DNA of 64,000 bases. It comes from Polaribacter sp. KT25b. GTDB taxonomy: Bacteria > Bacteroidota > Bacteroidia > Flavobacteriales > Flavobacteriaceae. Shown here piece by piece: positions 1-8,900 of this stretch. The stretch lies in NCBI RefSeq assembly GCF_900105145.1, contig NZ_LT629752.1, positions 124,001-188,000 of the forward strand, read 5' to 3'. Under the pieces are notes generated by a model. It was given only the letters and a program-made list of their open reading frames with translations. It searched no databases and had not been told where the DNA came from. Made by a program: the position numbers and the translations under genes. The number at the start of each line of letters is the position of its first letter. Within the stretch, counting starts at the first letter, position 1.

Positions 1-2
1 CA

Positions 3-359
3 GAGTTGTTTGCAGAACAAATTGATAATGAAACTGTAATAAAATATTTAGACAGATATTTAATGTTTTATATGCGTACAGCAAAACCTTTACAAAGAAC
101 TGCTGCTTGGCAAGAGCGTTTAGAAGGTGGTTTAGAGTATTTAAAAGAGGTAATTATTGAAGATAAATTAGGTATTGTAGAAGACTTAGAAACTGAAATG
201 GAAACTTTAGTAAATAAGTTTGAGTGCGAATGGACGCAGGCTGTAAATGACCCAGAAGTTATGAAGCGTTTCAATCACTTTGTAAATTCAGATGAAGAAG
301 ACGATAATATTGTTTTTGTACCAATGAGAGATCAAAAAATGCCAGAACAATGGGTTTAG
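3..359 (+). CDS. nirB: Nitrite reductase [NAD(P)H] large subunit, C-terminal fragment
   Basis: The reading frame is open to the left edge, so only the last ~118 residues of the gene are present and the true start lies outside the window. The tail has the residues typical of the NirB C terminus: an AAWQERLEGGLEYLKEVI segment, then KLGIVEDLE, a CEW tripeptide, KRFNHFVNSD and a final FVPMRDQ-like strand. NirB is the siroheme/[4Fe-4S]/FAD subunit that reduces nitrite to ammonium in the cytoplasm. The siroheme cysteines are not in this fragment. The next gene, 369 bp downstream, is the small subunit nirD, which supports the call. The junction is unusually long and full of palindromic repeats. Confidence 0.9.
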   Translation, partial: ELFAEQIDNETVIKYLDRYLMFYMRTAKPLQRTAAWQERLEGGLEYLKEVIIEDKLGIVEDLETEMETLVNKFECEWTQAVNDPEVMKRFNHFVNSDEEDDNIVFVPMRDQKMPEQWV

Positions 360-379
360 TTTCCTGCTGAAAAATATTC

Positions 380-406
380 CTGCAAGGTTTCAAGAACCTT
401 GTAGGT
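380..406. repeat. Palindromic intergenic repeat, copy A
   Basis: An 11-bp inverted repeat, CCTGCAAGGTT and AACCTTGTAGG (one G-T pair), surrounds a 5-base loop. A second copy lies about 40 bp downstream. It resembles short CCTGnnAGG...CCTnnCAGG palindromes that are common between genes in flavobacteria. There is no T-run after it, so it is not an obvious terminator. Confidence 0.75.
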
Positions 407-447
407 ATTAAAAAAGTGGTTTTTGCTGTTTTCAATTGAATTACAAT

Positions 448-474
448 CCAGGAAGGTTTCAAAACCTTGTAGGT
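448..474. repeat. Palindromic intergenic repeat, copy B
   Basis: This second copy of the 380-406 repeat shares the core AAGGTTTCAA and the right arm AACCTTGTAGGT. Its left arm is more diverged (CCAGGAAGG instead of CCTGCAAGG). The pair sits in the nirB-nirD junction. Confidence 0.7.
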
Positions 475-497
475 GTAAATAAAAAGTAAATTAATTT

Positions 498-579
498 GGG
501 CGTTTTAACGGGCTTTTCGCACTCGCTTTTTTTCTGAAAAAGAAAAAAGAGCTCAAACAAATGCTTCAATCCCTAACGC
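498..579. repeat. Composite intergenic element (GGGCGTT ... CCCTAACGC)
   Basis: A block of unusual composition in the nirB-nirD gap starts with GGGCGTT, contains GGGCTTTTCGCACTCGC, then a T-rich/A-rich hairpin (GCTTTTTTTCT with AGAAAAAAGAGC), and ends in CAATCCCTAACGC. From memory, this start/end combination recurs between genes in many Bacteroidota genomes. That is recollection and could not be checked here. The rest of the 360-728 gap is plain AT-rich DNA and presumably carries any nirD promoter. Confidence 0.5.
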
Positions 580-728
580 AAAATCCAGTTTATACAAGTT
601 AGTAATAATTATTTAATAGATACAATTTTAAAACATAGAGGTCTTAACAGAATAAAATAATACAATTTCTCCAGTAATAATTATTTCTTGCATTAAGAGA
701 TAGTAAGGAGATTTTTAATCACATAATT

Positions 729-1106
729 ATGGAACAAATTTTAGAACAATACACATCAACAAAACTAGAAGATGTAAAAGTCTGGTTTAAAGCTGCAACT
801 GTGCAAGATTTTCCTTTAGATGGTGGTGCTTGTGTAAAGTACAAAAACAAACAAATTGCTGTTTTTAATTTTGCAAGATTAAATAAATGGTATGCCTGCC
901 AAAATGTTTGTCCTCATAAAATGGAAATGGTGTTAAGTAGAGGTATGATTGGTGATGATAAAGGAACTCCAAAAGTTGCTTGTCCTTTACATAAAAAAAC
1001 ATTTTCTTTAGAAGACGGATCTAATTTAACTGGCGAAGATTTTAAAATTGCAACTTATCCTGTTAAAATAGAAGATGAAATTGTGTATATTGGCTTTTCT
1101 GAATAA
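729..1106 (+). CDS. nirD: Nitrite reductase small subunit NirD (Rieske-type)
   Basis: This 125-residue protein is one Rieske-like domain. The two ligand boxes are visible as CPH (in NVCPHKMEM) and CPLH (in VACPLHKKTF), about 25 residues apart, so the [2Fe-2S] site looks intact, unlike some NirD proteins that have lost it. It partners NirB in cytoplasmic NAD(P)H-dependent nitrite reduction to ammonium. Length fits the family (about 105-125). The next gene starts 8 bp after the stop, so nirD, the DUF4202 gene and the sensor kinase are probably one transcript. The call is secure given nirB upstream. Confidence 0.93.
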   Translation: MEQILEQYTSTKLEDVKVWFKAATVQDFPLDGGACVKYKNKQIAVFNFARLNKWYACQNVCPHKMEMVLSRGMIGDDKGTPKVACPLHKKTFSLEDGSNLTGEDFKIATYPVKIEDEIVYIGFSE

Positions 1107-1114
1107 AGCTACCT

Positions 1115-1699
1115 ATGAAACCTACAAGATTTGAAACTGCAATCGCGTTAATAGACAAAAAAAATGCTGAAGACCCAAATACGTATCAAGTTGCTGGTTT
1201 AGCATATCCTAAAGAATTGTTGTACTCACAAAGAATGACAAGAAAATTACTTCAGTTTGATCCTAATGCATCAAAAGCATTACAAATTGCAGCAAGAGCA
1301 CAGCACATTTGCAGGTGGAAAATTGAAAGAAAAGAATATCCTATGGACAGAGTTGGATATTTAAAATGGCGTGAAACGCTTAAAAAAATTCATGCAGATT
1401 TAACTGTAGAAATTTTACAACAAGTAGGTTTTGATGAGCAATTTCAAGAAAGAGTTAAAAAAATAATCCTAAAGAAATTAATTAAGAAAAATGAGGAATC
1501 TCAAATTTTAGAAGATGCCATTTGTTTGGTTTTTTTAGATTATTATTTCGATGAATTTGCTGCAAAACACACAGACGAAAAAGTAATCGATATCTTAAAA
1601 AAGACTTGGGTAAAAATGTCAGACAAAGGGCATGCTGCAGCACTAACAATTCCTTTTTCTGATAAAAGTTTGGCTTTGGTAAAACAAGCTATTTCGTAA
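1115..1699 (+). CDS. DUF4202 family protein
   Basis: This is a 194-residue cytoplasmic, mostly helical protein without signal peptide. It starts MKPTRFETAIALIDKKNAEDPN and contains RAQHICRWKIERKEYPMDRVGY, features I associate with DUF4202. The conserved H, R and C residues of the RAQHICRW and YPMDR segments hint at a binding or catalytic pocket (HD-like helical proteins have similar patterns), but the function is not established. It lies 8 bp after nirD and 15 bp before a nitrate-type sensor kinase, so a role in nitrite reduction, siroheme or ammonium handling, or signalling is a context inference only. Confidence 0.75.
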   Translation: MKPTRFETAIALIDKKNAEDPNTYQVAGLAYPKELLYSQRMTRKLLQFDPNASKALQIAARAQHICRWKIERKEYPMDRVGYLKWRETLKKIHADLTVEILQQVGFDEQFQERVKKIILKKLIKKNEESQILEDAICLVFLDYYFDEFAAKHTDEKVIDILKKTWVKMSDKGHAAALTIPFSDKSLALVKQAIS

Positions 1700-1714
1700 C
1701 AAAAATCACTTAAA

Positions 1715-3526
1715 ATGACAAAAAACGGAAATTCTTTAGATCAACGTACGTTTTCTAAATTAAGCCGTTTGTACATCTTTGCTTTAAGTACAATTGCTGT
1801 TTCTGTAATTATTAGTCAAGTTTTAGTAAGAAATCATTTAGAAAATCAAGAAAGTGATTCAACAGTAATTAATGTTGCTGGTAGGCAGCGAATGTTAAGT
1901 CAAAAACTAACAAAAGAAATTGTTTCTCTTTCTGTTTCTCCGAGTTTAGAAAACAGAATATCACTTAAAAATAAAATTAAAGAAACGCTATTTTTATGGG
2001 AGTTATCTCATATTTCTCTTCAAAAAGGTAATGATAGTTTAAGGTTGCCTAAACAAAATAGTGATGAGGTTAAGCGAAAATTTACAGCTATAAATCCTGT
2101 TTTTAAAACCATAAAATTAGCATCAAACGCCATAGTCAATAAATTAGAAAAAAATCCTGTTATTAATATTGATGATTTAGCTGCTAATATAAAATTAGTA
2201 ACTAATAATGAAAGTTCCTTTTTGTTAAAAATGGATGCTATTGTTAATCAATATGATTTAGAGGCAAATGAAAAAGTAGCTTGGTTAAGAAAACTAGAGT
2301 TTTTTTTAATGGCATTAACCTTAATAATTCTTTTAGGTGAATTTTTATTCATTTTTTGGCCAACTGCAAAATCTGTAAAAGCTACTTTGTCAGAATTATT
2401 GTTAGCGGAAAAAAGAGCTAAAAAAATGGCTTTTAATGCAGATCTGTTAAGTGTTGCTAAAGAAGAATCTGTAAAAGAATTAAGAGCTTTAAGTCATGCA
2501 ATGGATGAAACGTTGTTGTTTGCAAGAATTTCTCCAAATGGAAACTTAATTCATATGGGAAATAAGTTTTCACGTTTGTTTAGATTATCAAACTTTAACA
2601 AAGAAATTTTATTTTGGGATCTTTTATCCATCAATGAAAATGAAAAAATATTAATAGAAAATTTAATAAATAAGCATAAAAAAACAGGGTGGCAAGGAGA
2701 GGTAAAAGCTACTGCTAAAAATGATGTTGTTATTTGGTTAGAAATGTCTATAATACCCTATAGACCCACAGAAAATAAATCCGAATTATTAATTATTGCA
2801 TCAGAAATTACAGACAGAAAAGAGGCTCAAATAGAGGTGGAAAGGCTTACAGAAGTTAGCTTTGAAGAGAAAATGAGTCAGCAAAAAATAATTTCAAGTA
2901 AAATTATTGAAAATCAAGAAAAAGAACAAAATAGAATTGCAAAAGATGTACATGATGGAATAGGGCAAATGTTAACAGGTTTAAAATTTAATTTAGAAAG
3001 TATAAATTTAGATGATATAGAAAAAGCTAAAATTAAAGTTGAACACTTAAAGGAGTTAACTGCAAATATTATAAAAGGAGTTAGAACAGCTACTTTTAAT
3101 TTAACACCTCCAGAATTATCAGATCATGGAATTGTACCAGCAATATCTAAATTATCTAAAGAATTGGGTAAATTAACTGGTAAGGAAATTCTTTTATTTA
3201 ATAAAACAGATTTCAATCAGCGTTTAGATTCCTTAACTGAAATTAATATTTATAGAATTACCCAAGAAGCTATTAATAACGCTATTAAATATGCAGATTC
3301 TTCCAGTATTTTAGTATCACTTTCTCATAGTAAAAATATGTTAAGTATTGTAATAGATGATGATGGTAAAGGGTTTGAGCCATCTAAAGTAAAAAAAGTG
3401 AAAAAAGGAGATGGAGGAATGGGAATGACTTTTATGAAAGAGAGAATTACATATATTAATGGTAGGTTGTTTTTGAATTCTGAGCTAGGTAAAGGAACTA
3501 GGGTTACCTTAAACATTCCAATTTAA
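1715..3526 (+). CDS. Membrane sensor histidine kinase, nitrate-sensor (NarX/NarQ-like) architecture
   Basis: A 603-residue sensor kinase. Transmembrane helix 1 is at about residues 17-36 and helix 2 at about 192-214, enclosing a ~155-residue periplasmic helical domain. Just after helix 1, residues 53-70 read NVAGRQRMLSQKLTKEIV, which resembles the P-box of nitrate/nitrite sensors and the PilJ/type IV pili sensing domain. A PAS-like domain follows (about 255-370), then a HisKA_3 dimerisation domain with phospho-acceptor H413 in KDVHDGIGQ and an HATPase_c domain (EAINNAIKYAD, then DDDGKGF). This is the NarX/NarL-class kinase layout. The cognate regulator gene is 56 bp downstream. Location among nitrate genes supports nitrate or nitrite as ligand, but this is inferred. 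Confidence 0.85.
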   Translation: MTKNGNSLDQRTFSKLSRLYIFALSTIAVSVIISQVLVRNHLENQESDSTVINVAGRQRMLSQKLTKEIVSLSVSPSLENRISLKNKIKETLFLWELSHISLQKGNDSLRLPKQNSDEVKRKFTAINPVFKTIKLASNAIVNKLEKNPVINIDDLAANIKLVTNNESSFLLKMDAIVNQYDLEANEKVAWLRKLEFFLMALTLIILLGEFLFIFWPTAKSVKATLSELLLAEKRAKKMAFNADLLSVAKEESVKELRALSHAMDETLLFARISPNGNLIHMGNKFSRLFRLSNFNKEILFWDLLSINENEKILIENLINKHKKTGWQGEVKATAKNDVVIWLEMSIIPYRPTENKSELLIIASEITDRKEAQIEVERLTEVSFEEKMSQQKIISSKIIENQEKEQNRIAKDVHDGIGQMLTGLKFNLESINLDDIEKAKIKVEHLKELTANIIKGVRTATFNLTPPELSDHGIVPAISKLSKELGKLTGKEILLFNKTDFNQRLDSLTEINIYRITQEAINNAIKYADSSSILVSLSHSKNMLSIVIDDDGKGFEPSKVKKVKKGDGGMGMTFMKERITYINGRLFLNSELGKGTRVTLNIPI

Positions 3527-3527
3527 A

Positions 3528-3565
3528 TACGTATTTTTACTTAAATTTATTATTTTTGTAAGTAT
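3528..3565 (+). promoter_or_regulatory. Putative promoter and operator of the response regulator gene
   Basis: The 56-bp gap between kinase and regulator holds TACGTAT-TT-TTACTTA (3528-3543, an imperfect 7-2-7 inverted repeat), a TATTTTTG box (3551-3558) fitting the Bacteroidota -7 consensus TAnnTTTG, and another TAAGTAT (3559-3565). No TTG -33 box is visible, as at narK. Autoregulation is an inference. Confidence 0.45.
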
Positions 3566-3582
3566 AAAATCGATAATTAATT

Positions 3583-4242
3583 ATGATAAATGTAGTTTTA
3601 GCAGACGACCATGTTTTAGTAAGAGATGGTATAAAAGCACTTTTAGAAGATCAATCAGGAATTACTGTAATTGATGAAGCTTCTAATGGAAAAGAAGCTT
3701 TAGAAGTTATAGCCAAAAATAAACCACATGTTTTAATTATAGACATTCGTATGCCAGAAATGAATGGTATTGAGGCGGTTTCAGAAGTAAAAAAACATTT
3801 TTCTGATGTAAAAACATTAATGCTTTCTATGCACGATTCAGAAGAATACGTTGTAAAATCTATACAAGCTGGTGCAGATGGTTATTTGTTAAAAGGAGCA
3901 AGTAAAGAAGAGTTTTTAAAAGCCGTGATAAAAGTAGCTTCTGGCGGTAAATATTTTACAGGTGATGTTTCTTCTATTATAATGAATAATTTTGTTAACG
4001 GAAACGCAACTAATTTAGAAGTTTCAAAAAAAGTAAGTACAGGGCTCCCCTTTAAATTAACCAAAAGAGAAAGACAAATTTTAGATTTGGTTTTAGAATT
4101 AAAAAATAATAAAGACATTGCTGATGAACTCAAAATCAGCAAGAGAACTGCAGAAGTACATCGTTTTAATTTAATGAAGAAATTAGAGGTAAAAAATCTA
4201 ATGGAATTAACCAATAAGGTTAAAGAATATCAATTAATATAA
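3583..4242 (+). CDS. NarL/FixJ-family response regulator
   Basis: The protein has 219 residues. The receiver domain (about 1-120) has acidic pocket D8-D9, phospho-acceptor D54 in IIDIRMPEMNG and the conserved lysine in LLKGAS. A LuxR-type helix-turn-helix occupies about 150-215: LTKRERQILDLV, then NKDIADELKISKRTAEVH as turn and recognition helix. It should be phosphorylated by the upstream kinase and act as DNA-binding regulator of the nitrate genes. NarL-class regulators bind TAC-starting heptamers arranged as 7-2-7 inverted repeats, and repeats of that geometry are found upstream of this gene, narK and nrtA. I left the symbol blank because orthology to E. coli NarL cannot be shown here. Confidence 0.9.
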   Translation: MINVVLADDHVLVRDGIKALLEDQSGITVIDEASNGKEALEVIAKNKPHVLIIDIRMPEMNGIEAVSEVKKHFSDVKTLMLSMHDSEEYVVKSIQAGADGYLLKGASKEEFLKAVIKVASGGKYFTGDVSSIIMNNFVNGNATNLEVSKKVSTGLPFKLTKRERQILDLVLELKNNKDIADELKISKRTAEVHRFNLMKKLEVKNLMELTNKVKEYQLI

Positions 4243-4348
4243 TTATTAAGGTAGAGTAGTTTTTTAAAACAATCTTTTTTTAACGTCAATTTTACAATAT
4301 CCTTAAAATGAGTATTGTGTAATTGTTGATTTCCTAATAATTAGAATA

Positions 4349-4393
4349 TACGTATTTTTTATACTTAAAATTAAGTATTTATACTTAGTTTTG
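4349..4393 (+). promoter_or_regulatory. narK promoter with clustered inverted heptamers
   Basis: Four heptamers lie in 39 bp: TACGTAT (4349-4355), ATACTTA (4361-4367), TAAGTAT (4372-4378) and ATACTTA (4381-4387). The last two form a perfect 7-2-7 palindrome, TAAGTAT-TT-ATACTTA. Its end overlaps the -7 box TAGTTTTG (4386-4393), which matches TAnnTTTG, and no TTG -33 box is seen upstream. This looks like a regulated promoter; the regulator is inferred (NarL-type or FNR-like protein of this cluster). Confidence 0.55.
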
Positions 4394-4412
4394 TAATATA
4401 AATATATGTATT

Positions 4413-5834
4413 ATGTCTACTTTAGCTCAAGAAAAAGCAACAAAACTAAGTCTGTTTAATTTTAAAAATGTATCCACTCGTACTTTTTGGATTACATCTA
4501 TTTCATTTTTTATGTGCTTTTTTGCCTGGTTTGGTATTGTGCCTTTTATGCCAGATGTTGTAAAAGATTTAGGTTTAACACCAGATCAAAAATGGAATTC
4601 TATCATTTTAGCGGTTTCAGGAACCGTCTTTGCGCGTTTACTAATAGGTAAATTATGTGATAAATATGGGCCAAGATTATGTTATACTTGGTTGTTAATG
4701 TTAGGTGCAATTCCTGTTATTTTATGTGGTTTAGTGCAAACGCCAACTCAGTTTTTGGTTTGTAGATTATTTATCGGTTTTATAGGAGCGTCTTTTGTAA
4801 TTACACAAGTGCATACTTCATTAATGTTTGCACCAAATATTGTAGGTACTGCAAATGCAACTTCTGCAGGTTGGGGTAATTTAGGTGGTGGAGCAAATAG
4901 ATTAGGGATGCCTTTAATTGCGGGAGCAGTTGTAGCATTTGGTGTTGCAGATGCAGAAGCTTGGAGATATTCTATGGTTATTGCAGGTGTTGTTTGTTTT
5001 TTAATGGGTATTGTTTATTTCTTTTTTACACAAGATACTCCAAAAGGAAATTTTAAAGAATTAAAAGCTTCAGGAGAAATAGTTACTGCTAAAAAAGATC
5101 AGATTGGTTTTTTAGAGGTTTTAAAAGATTATAGAGTTTGGATTCTTTTTGTGGTTTATGCAGCAAGTTTTGGAATTGAATTAACAGTTTACGGAACTAT
5201 GGATGATTACCTTCAGAATACGTTCCAATTAGAAAGAGTTACTGCTGGTAACATTGTGCTTTCATTTGCTTTAATGAATATTTTTGCAAGAACTTTAGGT
5301 GGCTTTTTTGGTGATAAATTTGGGAAATTAAAAGGATTAAGAGGTCGAGTTTTATTCTTGTCTTTTATCTTAACCATACAGGGTATTATGTTGATTTCCT
5401 TTTCGGGAGCATCAAGTATAATTTTAGGAATTGTTTTATTAATTTCTTTTAGTTTAAGTGTGCAAATGGCAGAAGGAGCTACATTTTCTGTAGTGCCATT
5501 TATCAATAAAAAAGCAATTGGTTCTGTTTCTGGTATTGTTGGTGCAGGTGGTAATGTTGGTGCTTTTTTAGCAGCAATGTTATTAAAATCAAAATCTGCT
5601 GTAGCAGAAAAAGCAGCTATTGCAGCTAATGAAGGTTTGGGAGAAGAAGCAATTAAAGCAGCTCAATCTGTAGCTTCTTCAAGCGCAGTTTCTAGTGGGT
5701 ATTTATTAATTGGTTTTGTGGTAATTGCAACAGCAATTGTTTCTTTAACTATTAAGTTTTCTAAAGAAGATGAATACTCAGAAGCTCCAGAAAAAGTAAA
5801 AGAAATAGCACCAGAATTGGTAATTGTAAAATAA
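4413..5834 (+). CDS. narK: NarK-type nitrate/nitrite MFS transporter
   Basis: A 473-residue inner-membrane protein with about 12 hydrophobic helices. Both nitrate signature motifs of the nitrate/nitrite porter family can be seen: GWGNLGGG (residues 153-160) and GIVGAGGNVGAF (about 374-385). The MFS loop motif GKLCDKYGPRLC follows helix 2. There is an N-terminal soluble stretch and a charged C-terminal tail. The protein should import nitrate, or exchange nitrate for nitrite, for the reductase encoded next. It has its own promoter region with clustered inverted heptamers. Narrow substrate choice between nitrate and nitrite cannot be read from the sequence. Confidence 0.92.
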   Translation: MSTLAQEKATKLSLFNFKNVSTRTFWITSISFFMCFFAWFGIVPFMPDVVKDLGLTPDQKWNSIILAVSGTVFARLLIGKLCDKYGPRLCYTWLLMLGAIPVILCGLVQTPTQFLVCRLFIGFIGASFVITQVHTSLMFAPNIVGTANATSAGWGNLGGGANRLGMPLIAGAVVAFGVADAEAWRYSMVIAGVVCFLMGIVYFFFTQDTPKGNFKELKASGEIVTAKKDQIGFLEVLKDYRVWILFVVYAASFGIELTVYGTMDDYLQNTFQLERVTAGNIVLSFALMNIFARTLGGFFGDKFGKLKGLRGRVLFLSFILTIQGIMLISFSGASSIILGIVLLISFSLSVQMAEGATFSVVPFINKKAIGSVSGIVGAGGNVGAFLAAMLLKSKSAVAEKAAIAANEGLGEEAIKAAQSVASSSAVSSGYLLIGFVVIATAIVSLTIKFSKEDEYSEAPEKVKEIAPELVIVK

Positions 5835-5983
5835 AGAATTACAGTTGTTGTATTCTTAATCAGAAAAAAATATTTTTTTTTGATGTAAAACCAACTAAAC
5901 TATTTTAAGTTATTAAGAATAATAAAGTCAATGTTTGGTTTGTGAAAATTTAATGTCGTATTTAGTGTAAAATCTTTGTCTAT

Positions 5984-8900
5984 ATGATTAAAAATGAAGT
6001 AAAAACAACGTGTTCTTATTGTGGGGTAGGTTGTGGTATTATCGTAAAAAAAGACATAAACAACAAGGTTTTTGTTGAAGGAGATAAGGATCATCCTGTA
6101 AATAAAGGAATGTTATGTTCTAAAGGAATGAATTTGCATTATGTTGCAAATGATGTTTCTGATAGAATTTTATATCCAGAAATGCGTTGGTCTCGTTCTC
6201 ATCCTAGAGAAAGAGTTTCTTGGGATACAGCTTTGGATAGAGCTGCAAACGTATTTAAATCCATCATAAAAAAACACGGGCCAGATTCAGTGGCTTTCTA
6301 TGTTTCTGGACAAAGTTTAACAGAAGAATATTACATCGCAAATAAATTAACCAAAGGTTTTTTAGGTACTAATAATATAGATACAAACTCTCGTTTATGT
6401 ATGAGCTCTGCAGTTGTGGGGTATAAAAAAACTTTTGGAGAAGATAGTGTGCCAGTTTCTTACGAAGATATAGAATTAGCTGATTGTTTTTTAATAACAG
6501 GTGCAAATCCTGCTTGGTGTCATCCCATATTATTTAGAAGGATAGAGAAAAGAAAAGAAGAAAACCCAAATGTAAAAATTATAGTAATTGATCCTCGTAG
6601 AACAGATTCTGCAAATTTTGCAGATTTACATTTGCAACTAACTCCAGGTACAGATGTAGTTTTATATAATGCAATTGCAAGGCGTTTGTATAAAAGAGGT
6701 TTAATTGATGAAGATTTTATTAAAAAACATACTCAAGGTTTTGAAGATTATAGAAAAATAATTTTAGATACAAATCTTAAAAAAGCTTCAAAAATATGTG
6801 GAGTTTCTGAAGATGATATAGAAAAAGCAGCAGAAATTATTGGGTTATCTAAAGGCTTTATAAGTATGTGGGCAATGGGTTTAAACCAAAGTGTTATAGG
6901 TACAGATAAAAATACATCACTTTTAAATTTATCCTTAATAACAGGTCAAGTTGGTAAGCCTGGTTCAGGTCCATTTTCTTTAACAGGTCAGCCAAATGCA
7001 ATGGGTGGTCGTGAAGTTGGTGGAATGGCTAACCTTTTAGCAGTTCATAAAGATTTAGGAAACGAAGAACATAGAAGGGAAGTTGCGCAGTTTTGGGGAG
7101 TAGAAAAAATATCGCCAAAACCTGGCTTAACAGCAACAGAAATGTTTGATGCTTTAGAGCGCGGAAAGTTAAAAGCGGTTTGGATAGCTTGTACAAATCC
7201 GTTAGTAAGTATGCCAAATTCACATCAAATAGAAAAAGCAATGGCAAATTCTAAGTTTGTTGTAGTACAAGAAATTTCTCATAAATCAGATACTGTAAAA
7301 TATGCAGATTTGGTTTTACCAGCTGCAGCTTGGTTAGAGAAAGAAGGTACAATGACAAATTCTGAACGTAGAATATCTTATTTGCCAAAAGAAATAGATG
7401 CTCCAGGAGAAGCAAGACCAGACGTAGAAATTTTTTGTGATTTTGCACAAAGAATGGGTTTTAGAGGCTTTAATTATAATAGTACTGCAGAAATATATGA
7501 TGAATATGCATCTATGACTAAAGGCACAAATATTGATGTTTCTTTTTTAAATTACGATCGTTTAAAAAATGAAGGTACTTTTCAATGGCCAGTAAATGAA
7601 TATCGTCATTCTGGTACACCTCGTCTTTTTGAAGATAAAAAATTCTATACATCATCTCAAAAAGCAATTTTTAATGTTCCATCAACCATAGAAAATACAT
7701 CAGTAAAAACGAATCAAGATTATCCATTAATACTTACAACAGGTCGTATTCGAGATCAATGGCACACCATGACAAAAACAGGTAAAGTATCGCGCTTAAA
7801 AACGCATTACCCAAAACCTGTTCTAGAAATTAATCCTGTTGATGCGTATTTAAATGGTATAAAAGATGGCGATGTTACAGAAATTAAAAGCGCAAATGGA
7901 GTAGTTAGAGTGCGTGCGAAAATTACAGATGCTATAAAAGAAGGTGTTGTTTTTTTACCTATGCATTGGGGTAAAGTTTTAAAAAGTAATTTAAATAGAG
8001 CAAACAATTTAACAAATACACATATAGATCCTGTTTCTAAAGAACCCGATTTTAAATTTACTTCGGTTTCAGTTTCTAAATACAAAAAAGCCAAAGAAAA
8101 AATAATTGTAGCTGGTGCAGGTGCAGCTGCTTTTCGATTTTTACAGAATTATAGAGATTATAATCAAGTTGATGAAATTCACGTGTTTTCTAAAGAATCG
8201 AATTTGTTTTATAATCGTGTTTTGTTGCCAGAATATATTACAGAAGAATTGACTTGGCAGCAATTATTAAAGATTAAAAATGCTGAATTAAGTAATTTAG
8301 ACATTCATATTCATCCAGAAACTTTAATTGATAAGATTGATAAAGAAACTAAAATAGTTACAGATTCAAATGGTGAAACGCATACTTTTGATAAGTTAAT
8401 TTTAGCCACTGGTAGTAGGGCTTTTATACCAAAAGATGTACAAATAGATTTACCTGGTCGTTTTACAATGCGTAATAAAAGTGATGCTGATGAATTTAAA
8501 AAATACTTAGAAAATACAGGTTTGCCTCCAGAAGAGCAACATGTAGTTATTGTGGGTGGAGGTTTATTAGGTTTAGAATTGGCTGCAGCAATGAAGCACA
8601 AGAATGTGAAAATTACAATTGTGCAAAGAGCATCAAGATTAATGGAGCGTCAATTAGATAAAATTTCTAGTAAATTATTGTCTTTGGATGTGCAAGAAAG
8701 AGGAATTCAAATTTATTTTGATAATGAAGTAAGTACTGTTTTTGATGATGATGAAACAGGTGAATTAACCATCAACCTAAAATCAGGAAAATACATTACA
8801 GCCAATGCAATTGTGTATGCAATTGGTACAAGACCAAATATAGAAATTGCAAAAAATAATGGAATTGTTTGTGGTAGAGGTGTAAAAGTAAATCAGCATT

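Noticed and set aside
380..474. CRISPR array from the two palindromes after nirB
   Set aside because: Only two diverged units, self-palindromic, with one spacer and no cas genes.
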